A stretch of 64,000 bases of DNA from Glandiceps talaboti (taxonomy: Eukaryota; Hemichordata; Enteropneusta; Spengelidae). The position numbers and the translations under genes are program-made. Location: contig NC_135557.1 of the NCBI RefSeq assembly GCF_964340395.1, positions 22,348,725 through 22,412,724 of the forward strand, written 5' to 3'. The notes under the pieces are model-generated. The model worked only from the letters and a program-made list of their open reading frames with translations, was not told where the DNA came from and did not search any database. This document shows, piece by piece, positions 51,745-63,061 of this stretch (its first letter is position 1; every line of letters begins with the position of its first letter).

Positions 51745-53386
51745 AACTAATGAAACTCATAAAACATTTTTTTATAATGTACACAGAGTTTGTTGTTTAT
51801 TTGCATTCTTCCTTTGTAGTGTATTACATATTGGTATGTGTTCAATACAAGTATATACAAGGTTTATTTCTTTCAAAAAGTAAAACTAACTTTGACAGAC
51901 AAAACTGAAAAGAAATAGAAATGATAGCAGCAAGTTCTAGTTCAATTTTTAATCTTGGCTTGAAGCATGTCTTTTAGCCTTATAACAGTACGAATGACAG
52001 GATGTAGTTCAACTGATATGGTATGATGTAGCAGACCTAGGGAATAACCAACTAAAAACTTAATTACAATCACACACATCACAACTGTCCAATCTCGTTT
52101 CCCACGTTCTTCTATTTTCATGAATGATCACTTTAAACATACAATTTTATTAGCAATTTATGACAGATTATTCATCATAATGGGCATGCGCAAAAACTAT
52201 GGTCTGATTCTCCAAAACGATTGATATCATATCAATACAACTGATTGTCGAAAAGCATAGTACTGGGGGAATTTAAGATTTCAAAGTTTCCATTTATATT
52301 TGACAAGTAAGGACATCTGTATAGATACTTATGATTTGTTTTTGAACAGTAGCAATACGTGTCCGAATTGAAGACATCCTCCATTCTCACACACATACTC
52401 ACAGCTGTTTGAGTGTCTGTGGTCACAAAACACCAGGATGTATTCATCCATATCAAATCGCTGAGATAGAAGCACGTTATAATGGCCAGTAATACACTAT
52501 GGTTTCAAGTGTGAGTCATGGTAAAACTGTTTTGTTTCAATGTAGAATCAACAGTTTTACATGTACAATATACAAAACATAATATAAAATGCGCATGTTT
52601 ATGCGCATGAACTCAAATGCGGCTGCTCGGTGACCTCTCATTCGTTGGTCACCTGATTTCAAAGTTGAAAGTTTGAACATAGCTGACCTCGTGTTGATTC
52701 AGGTCAAAATTTACATTGGCTCAAATTTGACTGAAATATTTCTATAATTTTAACTGTTGGAAGCTCAGTTCGGTGGGTTGTTCTCTCTAACACCACTATA
52801 TGGAAGTAAAACTTTTTTCCCGTATGCTTTATTGCACGTCAAGTCAGTACAAACAACCTATATAAATCAAGTTGAATAGTTTATATATGTTAATCTACCT
52901 CGGGGTTCCCATGTCATTTTACTGGGTTCCAATTTTTTTTATAGAGTAGATGCTATGGAGAAACGTTGCCATTTTTACCTTACTCACCCTTTTTGTTACT
53001 GGTTTTCGAGAACTGATAAGTCTCAATACTATATTATTGTAAGCCTTTTTATTTCTGTTTAAAGTTATTTTGAACAGTTTCTAATTCTAAGTTGATGTAA
53101 AATGAACCTCAGTATGTACAGCTGAATATGATGATGTAGCGAAAGCTGGAGAATGATAAAGTGTAAAATCTCAACATAAACGTGTTGTCTTTAAATAAAT
53201 AATATTATATTGCACAGTTAGGGGTAAATACATTGGAAAAGTCATTCACTTAATTGTTCTGAAGTCCTACTGTAATGTTTCACCACATTCCTTGAAAAAA
53301 AATCGACAAATCTCAAAGTAATGTGCAGTCTTGTTGACCCATAAGGGTAGGATTGTATTGTATAACTCAGCTCCAATGTCAAGGTT

Positions 53387-53392
53387 TTTAAT
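53387..53392 (-). terminator. Candidate poly(A) signal of gene 2
   Basis: On the minus strand this reads ATTAAA, the commonest variant signal, about 325 bp after the gene 2 stop. A canonical AATAAA (TTTATT on +) lies further on at 53048-53053. Which is used cannot be told. Confidence 0.3.
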
Positions 53393-53715
53393 ATATATAG
53401 CATTACGAAGCATTCTTACAGAAGAACTACCAGTAGGCAGTCATCCAATGGACGCTTGTTGTAATAGTTCATGAATTGTGATGTCCAGTCGTTTCATAAA
53501 TTCGATTTATCATTATGAGGACACGCAGCAAAAGAATTCACGTTTTCTCATGACTACTTTACAGTATACATGTAAAACTTACATGTAGTAAGACTTGGCA
53601 ACTTCCCTCAAATATGACTCTCTGTGAAACAGAATCGAAAAGCTTATGCATGATTGATTTTCATAGCATAAAAGAAATGACCTGAGTGTTCATATAAATC
53701 ACTTCTACGTCATAT

Positions 53716-54236
53716 TTAGCTATAGTATGGACTCAGACGTGACGACACGTGATTGGCTGGATGGTGCGTCACGTGACTCGTTGGATAGATATTTCCGGTT
53801 GATGGTGACGACCAATAAGAATTAGGTGGCGCGAATAGTGAAGCAGAGGATGATGGGATAGCTGCTGTCATAAAATTGAATTTATGTCCATGTCCGTAAC
53901 CTGATAGGTAGGAAAGGTCAGGTTGATATTTATACGTGTTTGCTTCTGATTGCATTTGTACTTGTTGTGCAAGTCCAGCAAAGTCAAATTTATACGCGTA
54001 TCGCTTCCCATGTACTTTGGTCATAATGTTCTTATCATAATAGTAGCGTAAAGCTCGACTCAGTTTGTCATAATTCATGTTTGGTTTACTTTTACGTTCT
54101 CCCCAACGTCGAGCAACTTCATCCGGGTCAGTTAGTTTGAATTCTCCGTTGGTGCCTTCCCATGTTATACAGTGAGCGTTGCTACTGTCTGATAATAATT
54201 CCAGAAGAAACTGCCACAGTTGAATTTGTCCACTAC
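53716..54236 (-). CDS. ERG/FLI1-like: ERG/FLI1-like gene 2, terminal exon with ETS DNA-binding domain
   Basis: The terminal exon of a second ETS factor, on the opposite strand to gene 1 and converging with it. The acceptor, read on the minus strand, ends GTCTTGCAG, and the exon starts with the same phase as gene 1 (two bases completing Gly), giving GSGQIQLWQ. The ETS domain is at about 53980-54225 and has both recognition-helix arginines in KLSRALR; it ends KRYAYKFDF. From the acceptor to 54008 the DNA is identical to gene 1 over 229 nt. The tail then diverges (about 58% identity) but keeps YKY, SYL.GY, NSYWSSP, IYP, HVTHHP and a terminal YYS before TAA. An intact frame and acceptor argue for a functional, intron-containing duplicate rather than a retrocopy. 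Its upstream exons were not found in this window, so an orphan duplicated exon is also possible. Confidence 0.96.
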
Positions 54237-55939
54237 CTGCAAGACAATTAAAACAAAACAAAATCCATCATGAGTATACGTTGTGTCAATTAAGAGTTAA
54301 AAAAGTTTTGATTGGTGATTTTTTTAAATAGAAAAAAGAGGTATAAAGAAGAAAAGGGTTAGTTTAAATGTGATTACAACTCCAACACTGTAGGTCAGAG
54401 ATCTGAGATATTATCGGAAGTTTAACCTCAATGCTACAAGACTAAATAACCTTATAGTGTGACAAAACATGACAACCCAAAATAAAAAACTGAAGTCAAT
54501 AAGTTCAAGATAAAATAAGATAATTTAATTGATTGAAATAAGTACTTAAATAAGGATTATTTCTCAGATCATGGCATTCTTAATAAAAATTGATACGTCA
54601 AAATTTTCAAAGATGAGAATTTTTTGTATTCGAAAGTTTGGACGGGAAATAAATAGGTTAAACATATTACCAATTGTAATTTTTTATCCACTTTTTAGTT
54701 CAACTGTCTATGTTGTAGAGTAGTCTGTTTAACAAAGTTAAATGACAAACTATCTCATCAGATATCGATTAAAATCAAGTTTACAGAGGGAATACATTAG
54801 ACAATGGCAATGACCGAAACTCGAAGCATTTCTTGAACTAATAAATAACAATATATGAAATGCAAAGGAAATGCTCCGGGAAATGTCATCGGTAATGTAA
54901 GTAGGGGTTCGTTATACGGCGAATCACACATTCACATGAATATGTACTATAGTCAGACTCCATACTGTACGAACCGACATTAGATTACCCAATGATTACA
55001 ATTATCAACCTAGGGGGTATAAGGCATAGCCCCCTAGCGAGCCAAATAATGGGAAAAGATGAAATTTAGGAAAGAGAGAATACTGGCAGGTCAGGATAAT
55101 ATGACTGTTATGATTTGCAACAAAATGATCCACTTCAACTTCAAGACATCAGAGCTATGATTATACGCCATACCAATTATGATTATAGATTACCGAATGG
55201 AGTCAAATCAGTTTTCAAATTCAACATAAAAGTCCATTAGGGTATGCTAATGAAATATCAAATTTCAATTGTTAAGTTAGGAATTAGTAAAACTACCAAG
55301 ACTAACTGACTGACAGACAGAAAGAGCAACAAAGACTCATACATAGAGTGTTACATTATAGTATATACTATATCTGTATATCGAGCAATTCATGTAATAG
55401 TTTAGCCATACCAAACCAAAACATAAAAGATACCATATAAATGCATCATTAAATCTGTCCTTTCTTTGTCTATATATCCGTTATTTTTCACTAATGTGTA
55501 AATCGGGCCTTTCGTAGCCTTACTTTAAATTACTTTCTCTTTATATCCGCTCATAGCTTAGATTTTAAGAATAGCAACAACTGATGGCAATTTTTCAGTA
55601 ATATCTAAATCGTAGTTTACTTGAAATTATTTTCTGTTTATCCGTTCTTAGAAGAGCAACAATTGATAGCAATTTAGTAAAATAAGCTATAAATACATTG
55701 GAAGTTGGTAAGCTAAAACAAATCGCCACCTGGCTAAATAAAAGTCTTATAAAACATTAATACACTTATTATTTATCAAATATCTTACTAACATTGCAAA
55801 ATCTTGTCATCTGAAATAACATAAATTGAACTACATATTTTAATCCATCGATTTGTCTGAAAACAGTATACCTAAGTGTTACAATGTGTATGATATTGGC
55901 GACAGTCTGCTAAGATAAAGGTAGCTCATCAAAGAAATA

Positions 55940-56165
55940 TGACAATGTTGGTACGATTTTGTCACGCCAGACGATACAAAGAAACATGTCACAGTAAAAT
56001 TTTTGTCGCAATGTAGCAATGTTTGTAAAAGCCAAACGATACAACGTTACAATATTAAGATAATATGTAGCAAAAATCAGTACGATTTTTGATAAGCCAA
56101 ATGATACAATGTAACAACGTAATGTATTTGTCTAGGTAAACGGATACAATGTAGCAATATTCGTA
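55940..56165. repeat. Degenerate ~60-bp repeat (GATACAATGTAGCAA type)
   Basis: Segments like GTACGATTTTTGATAAGCCA, AACGATACAATGTAACAA recur about four times with heavy decay. Confidence 0.65.
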
Positions 56166-57078
56166 CAAATTATATAAAGAGACTTTTAGTATTGTTAACT
56201 TGCTTCCATTTAACGATATAATTTTTAATGTAATAACATATTTCGTCTCGTTACTTTATTGTAAATCTAAAATAAAACCATATAAAGTGTCGTCGAAACT
56301 AAACATGTAGTCGAAATGTCCGCTATCCAAACCCATTCAATGGTTCGACGTCACATATCAAAAAAGCGAATTAGGTTTCATTAAATGAACGGAAAGCGTC
56401 CGGATATTTACGGTGTACACCCAACAGCTTTTCAATAGCTCAGTCTTTGATCATCTCTGCAAGACGGCACACAGACTATCAGTATATAAGCTAGAATAGT
56501 ATACCAGTAGACGTAGTTGACTTGATTACACTCTGTTGACTATACTTCTTACTTTTACATCCGATCTCAATATGGTATCTCCGGTTACCTATATTCTATT
56601 CAAATACTTTCCTATATACAAGTTTCGTGCTGCTGGAGTTCATCAAATTCAAATGAATAGAATATATTGCAGTCCATATCATGCAGTTCTTCCTATCTAA
56701 GGCTCTCAGGTTTTCGTAGAATTGAATTTGTAAGTACTGGGTTTGGTTTTCATAATGTTGTATACCTAGTCAGACGAATTGCAAGAGATGGCTGTATAGT
56801 TGCAGGCTGGGAAAATGCTGTGTTTTTGATGGCTATTATTTCGGTAATGTAGCCAGGGCAGCCTGTAATATTAAATGTACATGAAAACTCAACACATTTA
56901 TGCCAAAGTCTAATTCTAAAGTATCTATCATATCTGTTATTACTGCGTCAAAGATTTCAGACTTTTTACTATACGAAGTCAAATCTTATCTTTAATATCC
57001 TCTTCGATTTTATATATCTTCGATCTCAGACTGAAGTACTCGTCATTGTGTTTACACTTGGTAGCCAGTGTGTGGCGT

Positions 57079-57103
57079 GGGAGGGGTGGGGGTGGGGGTG
57101 GGG
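57079..57103 (+). other. G-quadruplex motif
   Basis: Five runs of three to five G are separated by single bases (GGG A GGGG T GGGGG T GGGGG T GGGG), an excellent G4 pattern on the + strand in an otherwise AT-rich region. Confidence 0.85.
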
Positions 57104-57378
57104 TGCGGTAACACCAAACCGACTAATAAAAGGTGTTTACACAAATCTTCCAGCCCACTTAACTGTATGCAAATTTTAAAAGCAGCAATTTGAATGAACA
57201 ATACGGGACAAATCAGTTTAATTTGAACGGTACGATGTTATTTACTTGAACGCAATCAAATCTAATTTGTGACGATTGGTTGTTTGTAAATTACTCTAAC
57301 GATAATATGCTTTGTAAACAGTAATAAATTAATTCTGGGTTTCACTAAGCACATCATTGACTTAAAATGACGGCACAA

Positions 57379-57381
<3 letters not shown>

Positions 57382-57444
<63 letters not shown>

Positions 57445-57452
57445 GGACGGAC
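57382..57452. repeat. (GACA)n microsatellite
   Basis: About 16 GACA units ending in GGAC units; frames over it are artefacts. Confidence 0.96.
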
Positions 57453-58159
57453 ACCAATAAATGTATTCCATTTATATGTATGTATGTGTACGAATGTGAA
57501 TAGTTATTTTGTATTTCTACATTTTTATGTAGATTTTCGCCAGTTTTAGCACTTGTTGGGAACCGTATAATAACTACTGAATTTTGCAGCCATTGGCGGA
57601 GACTTGTTGAACTATAGACATCCCCTCTACTGTCTACCATATCTTTGATTGAACTGGGGTCGGCATTGCCAGACAGACCAGCTTGAAAGAGCACCCAGAA
57701 GACTACATTGCTCAGAAAGTCTAGCTAGGCCAGCTGGAGATAGTACTCAGGTAAACTATGTATACTGTGCAAGCACGTACATGCTTAAATAAGAAGGATG
57801 TTTTCCAGGTTGGATGTTAGAGTCTAGAATAATCAACTTTATCACCAGGAAGCTACCATAATTGAACTTTATTACAGAGAAAATGGCACGGCGTATCCGT
57901 AAATGAAGTTTTAATATAACTGGCAGAATTCCCGCTGTTTTTCTATAACTATTGGCGTATAATTGATGAGTTGGAAATCAAAATGACTGTTGCACATTTT
58001 CCTTTTCTTCCATGCTCTGACAATGGCCAATAATTGCATTATTGTAGGCTTTGTGCAATTCATGTCAGGAGTCGAGTCTAGAGCTGGCTAAATTACTAGC
58101 GACAGCTTTGTAATGTTCTCCTTTTGGCGGGAAACGAACGAATAGCACGACGATGAATC

Positions 58160-58200
58160 GGCGCTGTATATTCCAATGATAAGGCGCTGTATATTCCAAT
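58160..58200. repeat. 18-bp direct repeat x 2
   Basis: GGCGCTGTATATTCCAAT at 58160-58177 and 58183-58200. Confidence 0.85.
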
Positions 58201-61200
58201 TAGAGTCGCGATTATTCACACAAATCTCGTCATATTTAGGTGTTAGTTTTCGAGGACCGTAAACTGCACAAGTTGATTCTACAATACAGCCATGATTATA
58301 CAAAAAGAGTAAATATCAAAAGGCTAGTTTTAATGAACAGCGGGCGGTCGTAATTAAAGGAAATATGTGGAGCTCGTTCTGTCGACAACGACCCTGTAAA
58401 AAAGAAATCCCTCTGTTGTTGAAATACAATCTACGACTACTTCCCGTGCGGAAGGAAACGCAAAATTAAGGTAGTGAAAAGGCCTTCCGAATGAATCAAA
58501 CGCGGAGAGGCAGTGCTCGTCTATGATTGAAATTATACTGAACTCTCTGGGTTAATTAAAACGAATTATCAAGAGTCAGCAACACCGGAGAGACCTGTTT
58601 AATGGGAGCCGGCATTAAGTTCCGTTGTGCTTGAAGCTACAGAATGAAAACCATCCATGAATAGATTCGGTCTAGGTAAATAGGTATATAAAAGGAATCG
58701 AGGGGTGATCAGAATTGATAACACAGAAAGCATAGGAAGCTGGGCAGTGTATTGCATCACCCGGCTGCGAGGCATCGTCGAAAACACAGCGGGGTGGCAA
58801 CTACTTTGCCATGATTTATAAGCGCACGTGCAGCCACAATGACAGAGAAAAAAGAATTCCGAATCGTTGTCATATTTGCTCTCCAATTTAAACACCCATT
58901 TAAAATATGCTTTTCATAAAAACCCAAGTAAATGATAATGTTATGTTAGTCATTACAATGATGTTTGATATTTTAATATGTGTGTCTAAAGCTTTCATCC
59001 TATGTATGCACATCAAAAAATCACCATATCCGGGATGTATTAAAAATTACTGAAAAAATTAAATAAACAAATTAAATCGATTAATGTCACATTTGATTTA
59101 TAACTTTAAAATCTCAAATTTTCATTTAAAAGCTGGAAAGTGTCTATTCCCGATATTGTTACCTCTCGATGTACTCAGTGGAGGTAACATTCAACAGATA
59201 TTTTACTCACTTCGACTAATGAAAAAAAAGCTCTGTAGAATGACAAAGCTATCTAATTTATAAGTGAACATAAAATTAGGCTAAAAGTATATTAATAAGA
59301 TTCAAAATACAAATAATACAATCTTGGACAGTAAGCTTAAACTTACAAATACTTGTGACGAAAGGAATTGAATAATAATGAAATTATAGTATGAACGACT
59401 GTAGATACTAACAAATATTATTTTCATGTTTTTGTTATTAACTCAGATACACATAATTTGTAATCATGGACAATTTGGTTAATATTTGGCAGTAAATGGC
59501 AATTATTTGGTACTGTCTACCATTGCGATGCATTTCTACTTGTCTTAGATTCCATAGTTGATATCACGAAAACTATACACTGTCCCTTAAGACTTATTTT
59601 CGAGTATTTTACTAAAAACAAGTAGTGACTAAAATACATTCTTGTATATAAACGCAGTGCATCAGGCTTAGGCCTAAACGAAATAATTGTTTGGTTTCGG
59701 TTACACGACCCTACCTAGTTTTTCACTACCGACACTGAACCTTTTATTACATATTCGAGAAAAAACGAATAAAATCGCAAAATTTGTGAAGTCTCGTGAG
59801 AAATAGTGGATGCGGAAACTGACATCAACATAAAAAGATACTCTAAAACTGTTCTTCCAATGTGTAATGGCTGTACATCTGATAGAAAGAAATAAACAAC
59901 ACAGAGACCATTTGGAAAACAATGGAAAACCTGAACTAGACACTCAGACATGAAAAAAAAATATTTAAAAAATCTACCTACCCCACCTATTCTAAAATTG
60001 AGCGTAATCGGAACCACACAATTTTTTTTATTAGTCCTCAGAAGTGTGTAAACATTAGTCATATCATTGTAAATGACATAAGGATCTAGTAGAAAACTCT
60101 GCAGTGTAAAATCTCAACATTTTCTAGTGGAAAATATCTAAAGTTACCGAATATAGCCGCGAAGATTATCTAGTTACTATAGTAACTGAATAAACTCAAT
60201 AACAATGTACAATATAATACAAATTGTTACGTTTGTTGAGTATCATTGTCGTGACTTTACAGGTTTCCCTTTCAGAAAAGGAACGTGGAGGACGAGTCTA
60301 CCAAAATGTCGGGAGAATTTTAGGTTTTATGTAGTGACGTCATTCTGATTTTCCCGCTCAAAATCAGAAGATAAAGTCAAGTCTTTTTGACGAAGTATAA
60401 ATTTGACGGTCAGCTCTGTATAATTGAAGATTTTCAACTGTATTCACGTAATAACTTCATTCATGAATTGATTCTGTGTTTGGTAGATTTTCTTCTTTTG
60501 TAAAGGGTTGAATTGAACATGTATTATGTCAAAAACTCTTACTCAACTCCCTGGAAATATTTCAAAGTTTGTCTGAAATATCAAAGACTCAAGTAGCTTA
60601 CCAGTTTGTCATCCTGGAAATTTTTAAAACATTTTAGCGAGTCCTTTCAAGAGAATTTATGAAATCACACATATTTTGTTTTGTAATAATTTTCGCGTTG
60701 TTAAAAGAAATCACACATGGATAGTAATTTAAGAAGTAGAATACCTGAAGATTGTGTCTGAGAGATCCGCGCGCTTTACAATTGTCGTGTCTGTTGAGGA
60801 AATCTACATTATTCGTTTCACGTGTCAGACGACATCGGATAAATCATGATACAGTACCGATTTATAATAAATGTAACAAATCTGAGACTTATTTCGATAC
60901 AAACTTTCCAGTGATATCATCATCTAAGAATTGACGATTTGTATTTCTCTAATAATCTTTCCCAAAATCACAAGTTTGTTTTTTTCATTTCCACTTCACG
61001 TTCTATGACTACGTGAAGTGAGACACTCCACTCAAAGTGGATACAAAAGTGTATCTCCCATTACATCTACCTATGCTCTTCAGTTATAATAAAACTATGA
61101 CTTCACAGGGCATTATTTCCATTTTTCCACGGAACACACTACATTCAAAGACATGACGCAATTCGGGTACGCATGTAAAATGTGAAAATTACAAAAATCG

Positions 61201-61557
61201 GACTGTCGGTGTCTTTTTAAAGAATACGTTCAAACAAGACGAGGGGAGGGATAGGCAAGGGTTGAGTAGGCCGGGACACGAAGTACGACTAAGAATCGGA
61301 TATTGTGGTAAAGAGCTGAGAGAGATACATGAATGATGATAGATTGGTAAAACAGAGAGACGAAGATATACTTGCACATACGCATGATAGACTGAAAGAC
61401 AACGGAGTCAATACAGTGAACGTAAATTCTGATTTTAGACAGTAAAAGGCGGTACCCGTAGAGTCCGACTAAGGGTATCATAGGTTAGGGAGATACCAAT
61501 ATAAACACAAGCGACTAGGAGACAACGAATAAACTATAGTCTGCGACAAATTTCACA

Positions 61558-61560
61558 AAC

Positions 61561-61606
<46 letters not shown>
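61558..61606. repeat. (CAA)n microsatellite
   Basis: About 16 perfect CAA/ACA units. Confidence 0.95.
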
Positions 61607-63021
61607 ACGAATATCAACACTCGCCTAAACCTCTTACATTTAACTGAGAATTGTTCAATATCCATAACAACTTCAATGACAAGCTAACTGATTTTTAAAA
61701 TAATTTTCTATTGTTTTAACATTATTGAATATTTTAAAAAGTGAATGGTTCGTTCTTCTTTTGTATTACATTTCACCCATCATCATTTCATTTTAGTTTT
61801 TAAAATTTAGATTTTTGAATTGCTGGTTTAAGTCAGTTTCTCTCTCTGCTGTTTTGATCTTTGAAACACTCAGTATGACAAAGCAATCTGCATATTGATT
61901 CACAACATTTGATAAACCTTTGCATTAGATTATATTGACACGTATATCTAGTAATATGGTGGTTTACTGTCTCACTAGGAATGTATATTTTATTGTGTGA
62001 CGCATTGAGTCCTGTCCGCTAAGACTATTTTCACGCTACAAAGTGACAGTAATTACCTTATCTACACATTGTTCACTTTCTTTTAATTAGAACTCTTACT
62101 TGATTTATGGGTTAATTAGTCTGTACCTGTTTAATTAGATGCTTAATGAATGGTGTAATGAATCATATCAATCACGTGGTGACAATTAAAATGCGCAGTC
62201 AGAGTTTGATATGTAAGTGATATTTATATATTGTTGCCTCTGTCTGGTTCAATAAAATGCGCTTTTTGATTAGTTTCTTTTTCTGCATTTTATTCTAAGA
62301 ATGATTATAAAACGGGAGATTTGAAACAAAATTTTTGTTCAAACAAACATTGAAAGTACGTCAACACAATGTTATATCTTATTAAACGGCATGGTAACAG
62401 TTAACGTTGTCGGCATCGTGTTGTCAATGATAACGGACAAATTATTTCAAATTATTTTGAAAATTTGATGTAAATTTCCTTTCCTCAATGGAGTTATTGT
62501 ACTCCAATGGGACAAAGTCGTGTAATTTTACGTCACTGTATGATAACCTGGTATGCTCTCAACGTTCAAATCACACTTCGAACTAAAGAAAGCTATTTCT
62601 AGCTTTCCTAACCGCCAAACAGTCACAATCGCTTTGGAATATGAAAAAGCACAATTTTGCGAAATTGTTCTGAATAAGGGCAATTTTACATCTGGTACAG
62701 TAGACCCGCCTAAAGCAAGCATTGAATGACTTCCGTCACATCTTTACTGTAATATTCAAATCTACATCTTTCCCGATAATATGGCTAATTAGGGGCACAA
62801 AATTGCCTCGCGAAATTGTATGGGATATTCGCTTTTCGTTGTCTTGTTTGACAACCACGATCGCCTTCGGATTACAACTGAGTGATTTTATGTTGACCTG
62901 ACAGCGATGTCTCATTTTATGACAAGCAATTTTGGGAGAAAATAGTGTGCGCGTTTTTTTTCTTCCGTCAGCTCTTCAACAAAGCAAGCATAATTTGAGC
63001 TGTAATTTGGCAGCCTGAAAG

Positions 63022-63061
63022 CCAATGGGGAGCTATTACGTGATAGTAAGCCAACATGGCG
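63022..63061 (+). promoter_or_regulatory. Promoter-like cluster (CCAAT, CRE-like, ATGGCGG)
   Basis: A CCAAT box at about 63022, an ATF/CRE-like ATTACGTGAT at 63035-63044 and AACATGGCGG at about 63052-63061 lie within 40 bp. The last resembles a YY1 site, or a start codon in good context (its frame ends after nine codons unless spliced). No gene was identified downstream in the window, so this is suggestive only. Confidence 0.25.

Larger units (their letters stand above)
49224..53715. other. Intergenic region between the two convergent stop codons (contains both 3' UTRs)
   Basis: The 4.5 kb between the stops must hold both 3' UTRs. The first canonical poly(A) signal for gene 1 is AATAAA at 50962-50967, about 1.7 kb after the stop, with ATTAAA at about 50682. 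For gene 2 (minus strand), ATTAAA is read at 53387-53392 and AATAAA at 53048-53053. These assignments are inference. The middle is occupied by the tetranucleotide palindrome. No other gene is supported. Confidence 0.65.

Noticed and set aside
50904-51883. Long Tyr-Val-Cys-Met / His-Thr-Tyr-Ile ORFs
   Set aside because: Read-through of (TATG)n and (CATA)n tetranucleotides, open in all frames on both strands.
53716-54261. FEV as identity of gene 2 or gene 1
   Set aside because: [11 protein letters not shown] and FAGLAQ resemble FEV, but the DPYQI...SSRLA exon of gene 1 and the YKY / YWSSP / terminal YY tails of both are ERG/FLI1 features.
58685-58695. TATATAAAAGG, a good TATA box
   Set aside because: Common by chance in AT-rich DNA; no start context, exon or supporting elements downstream.
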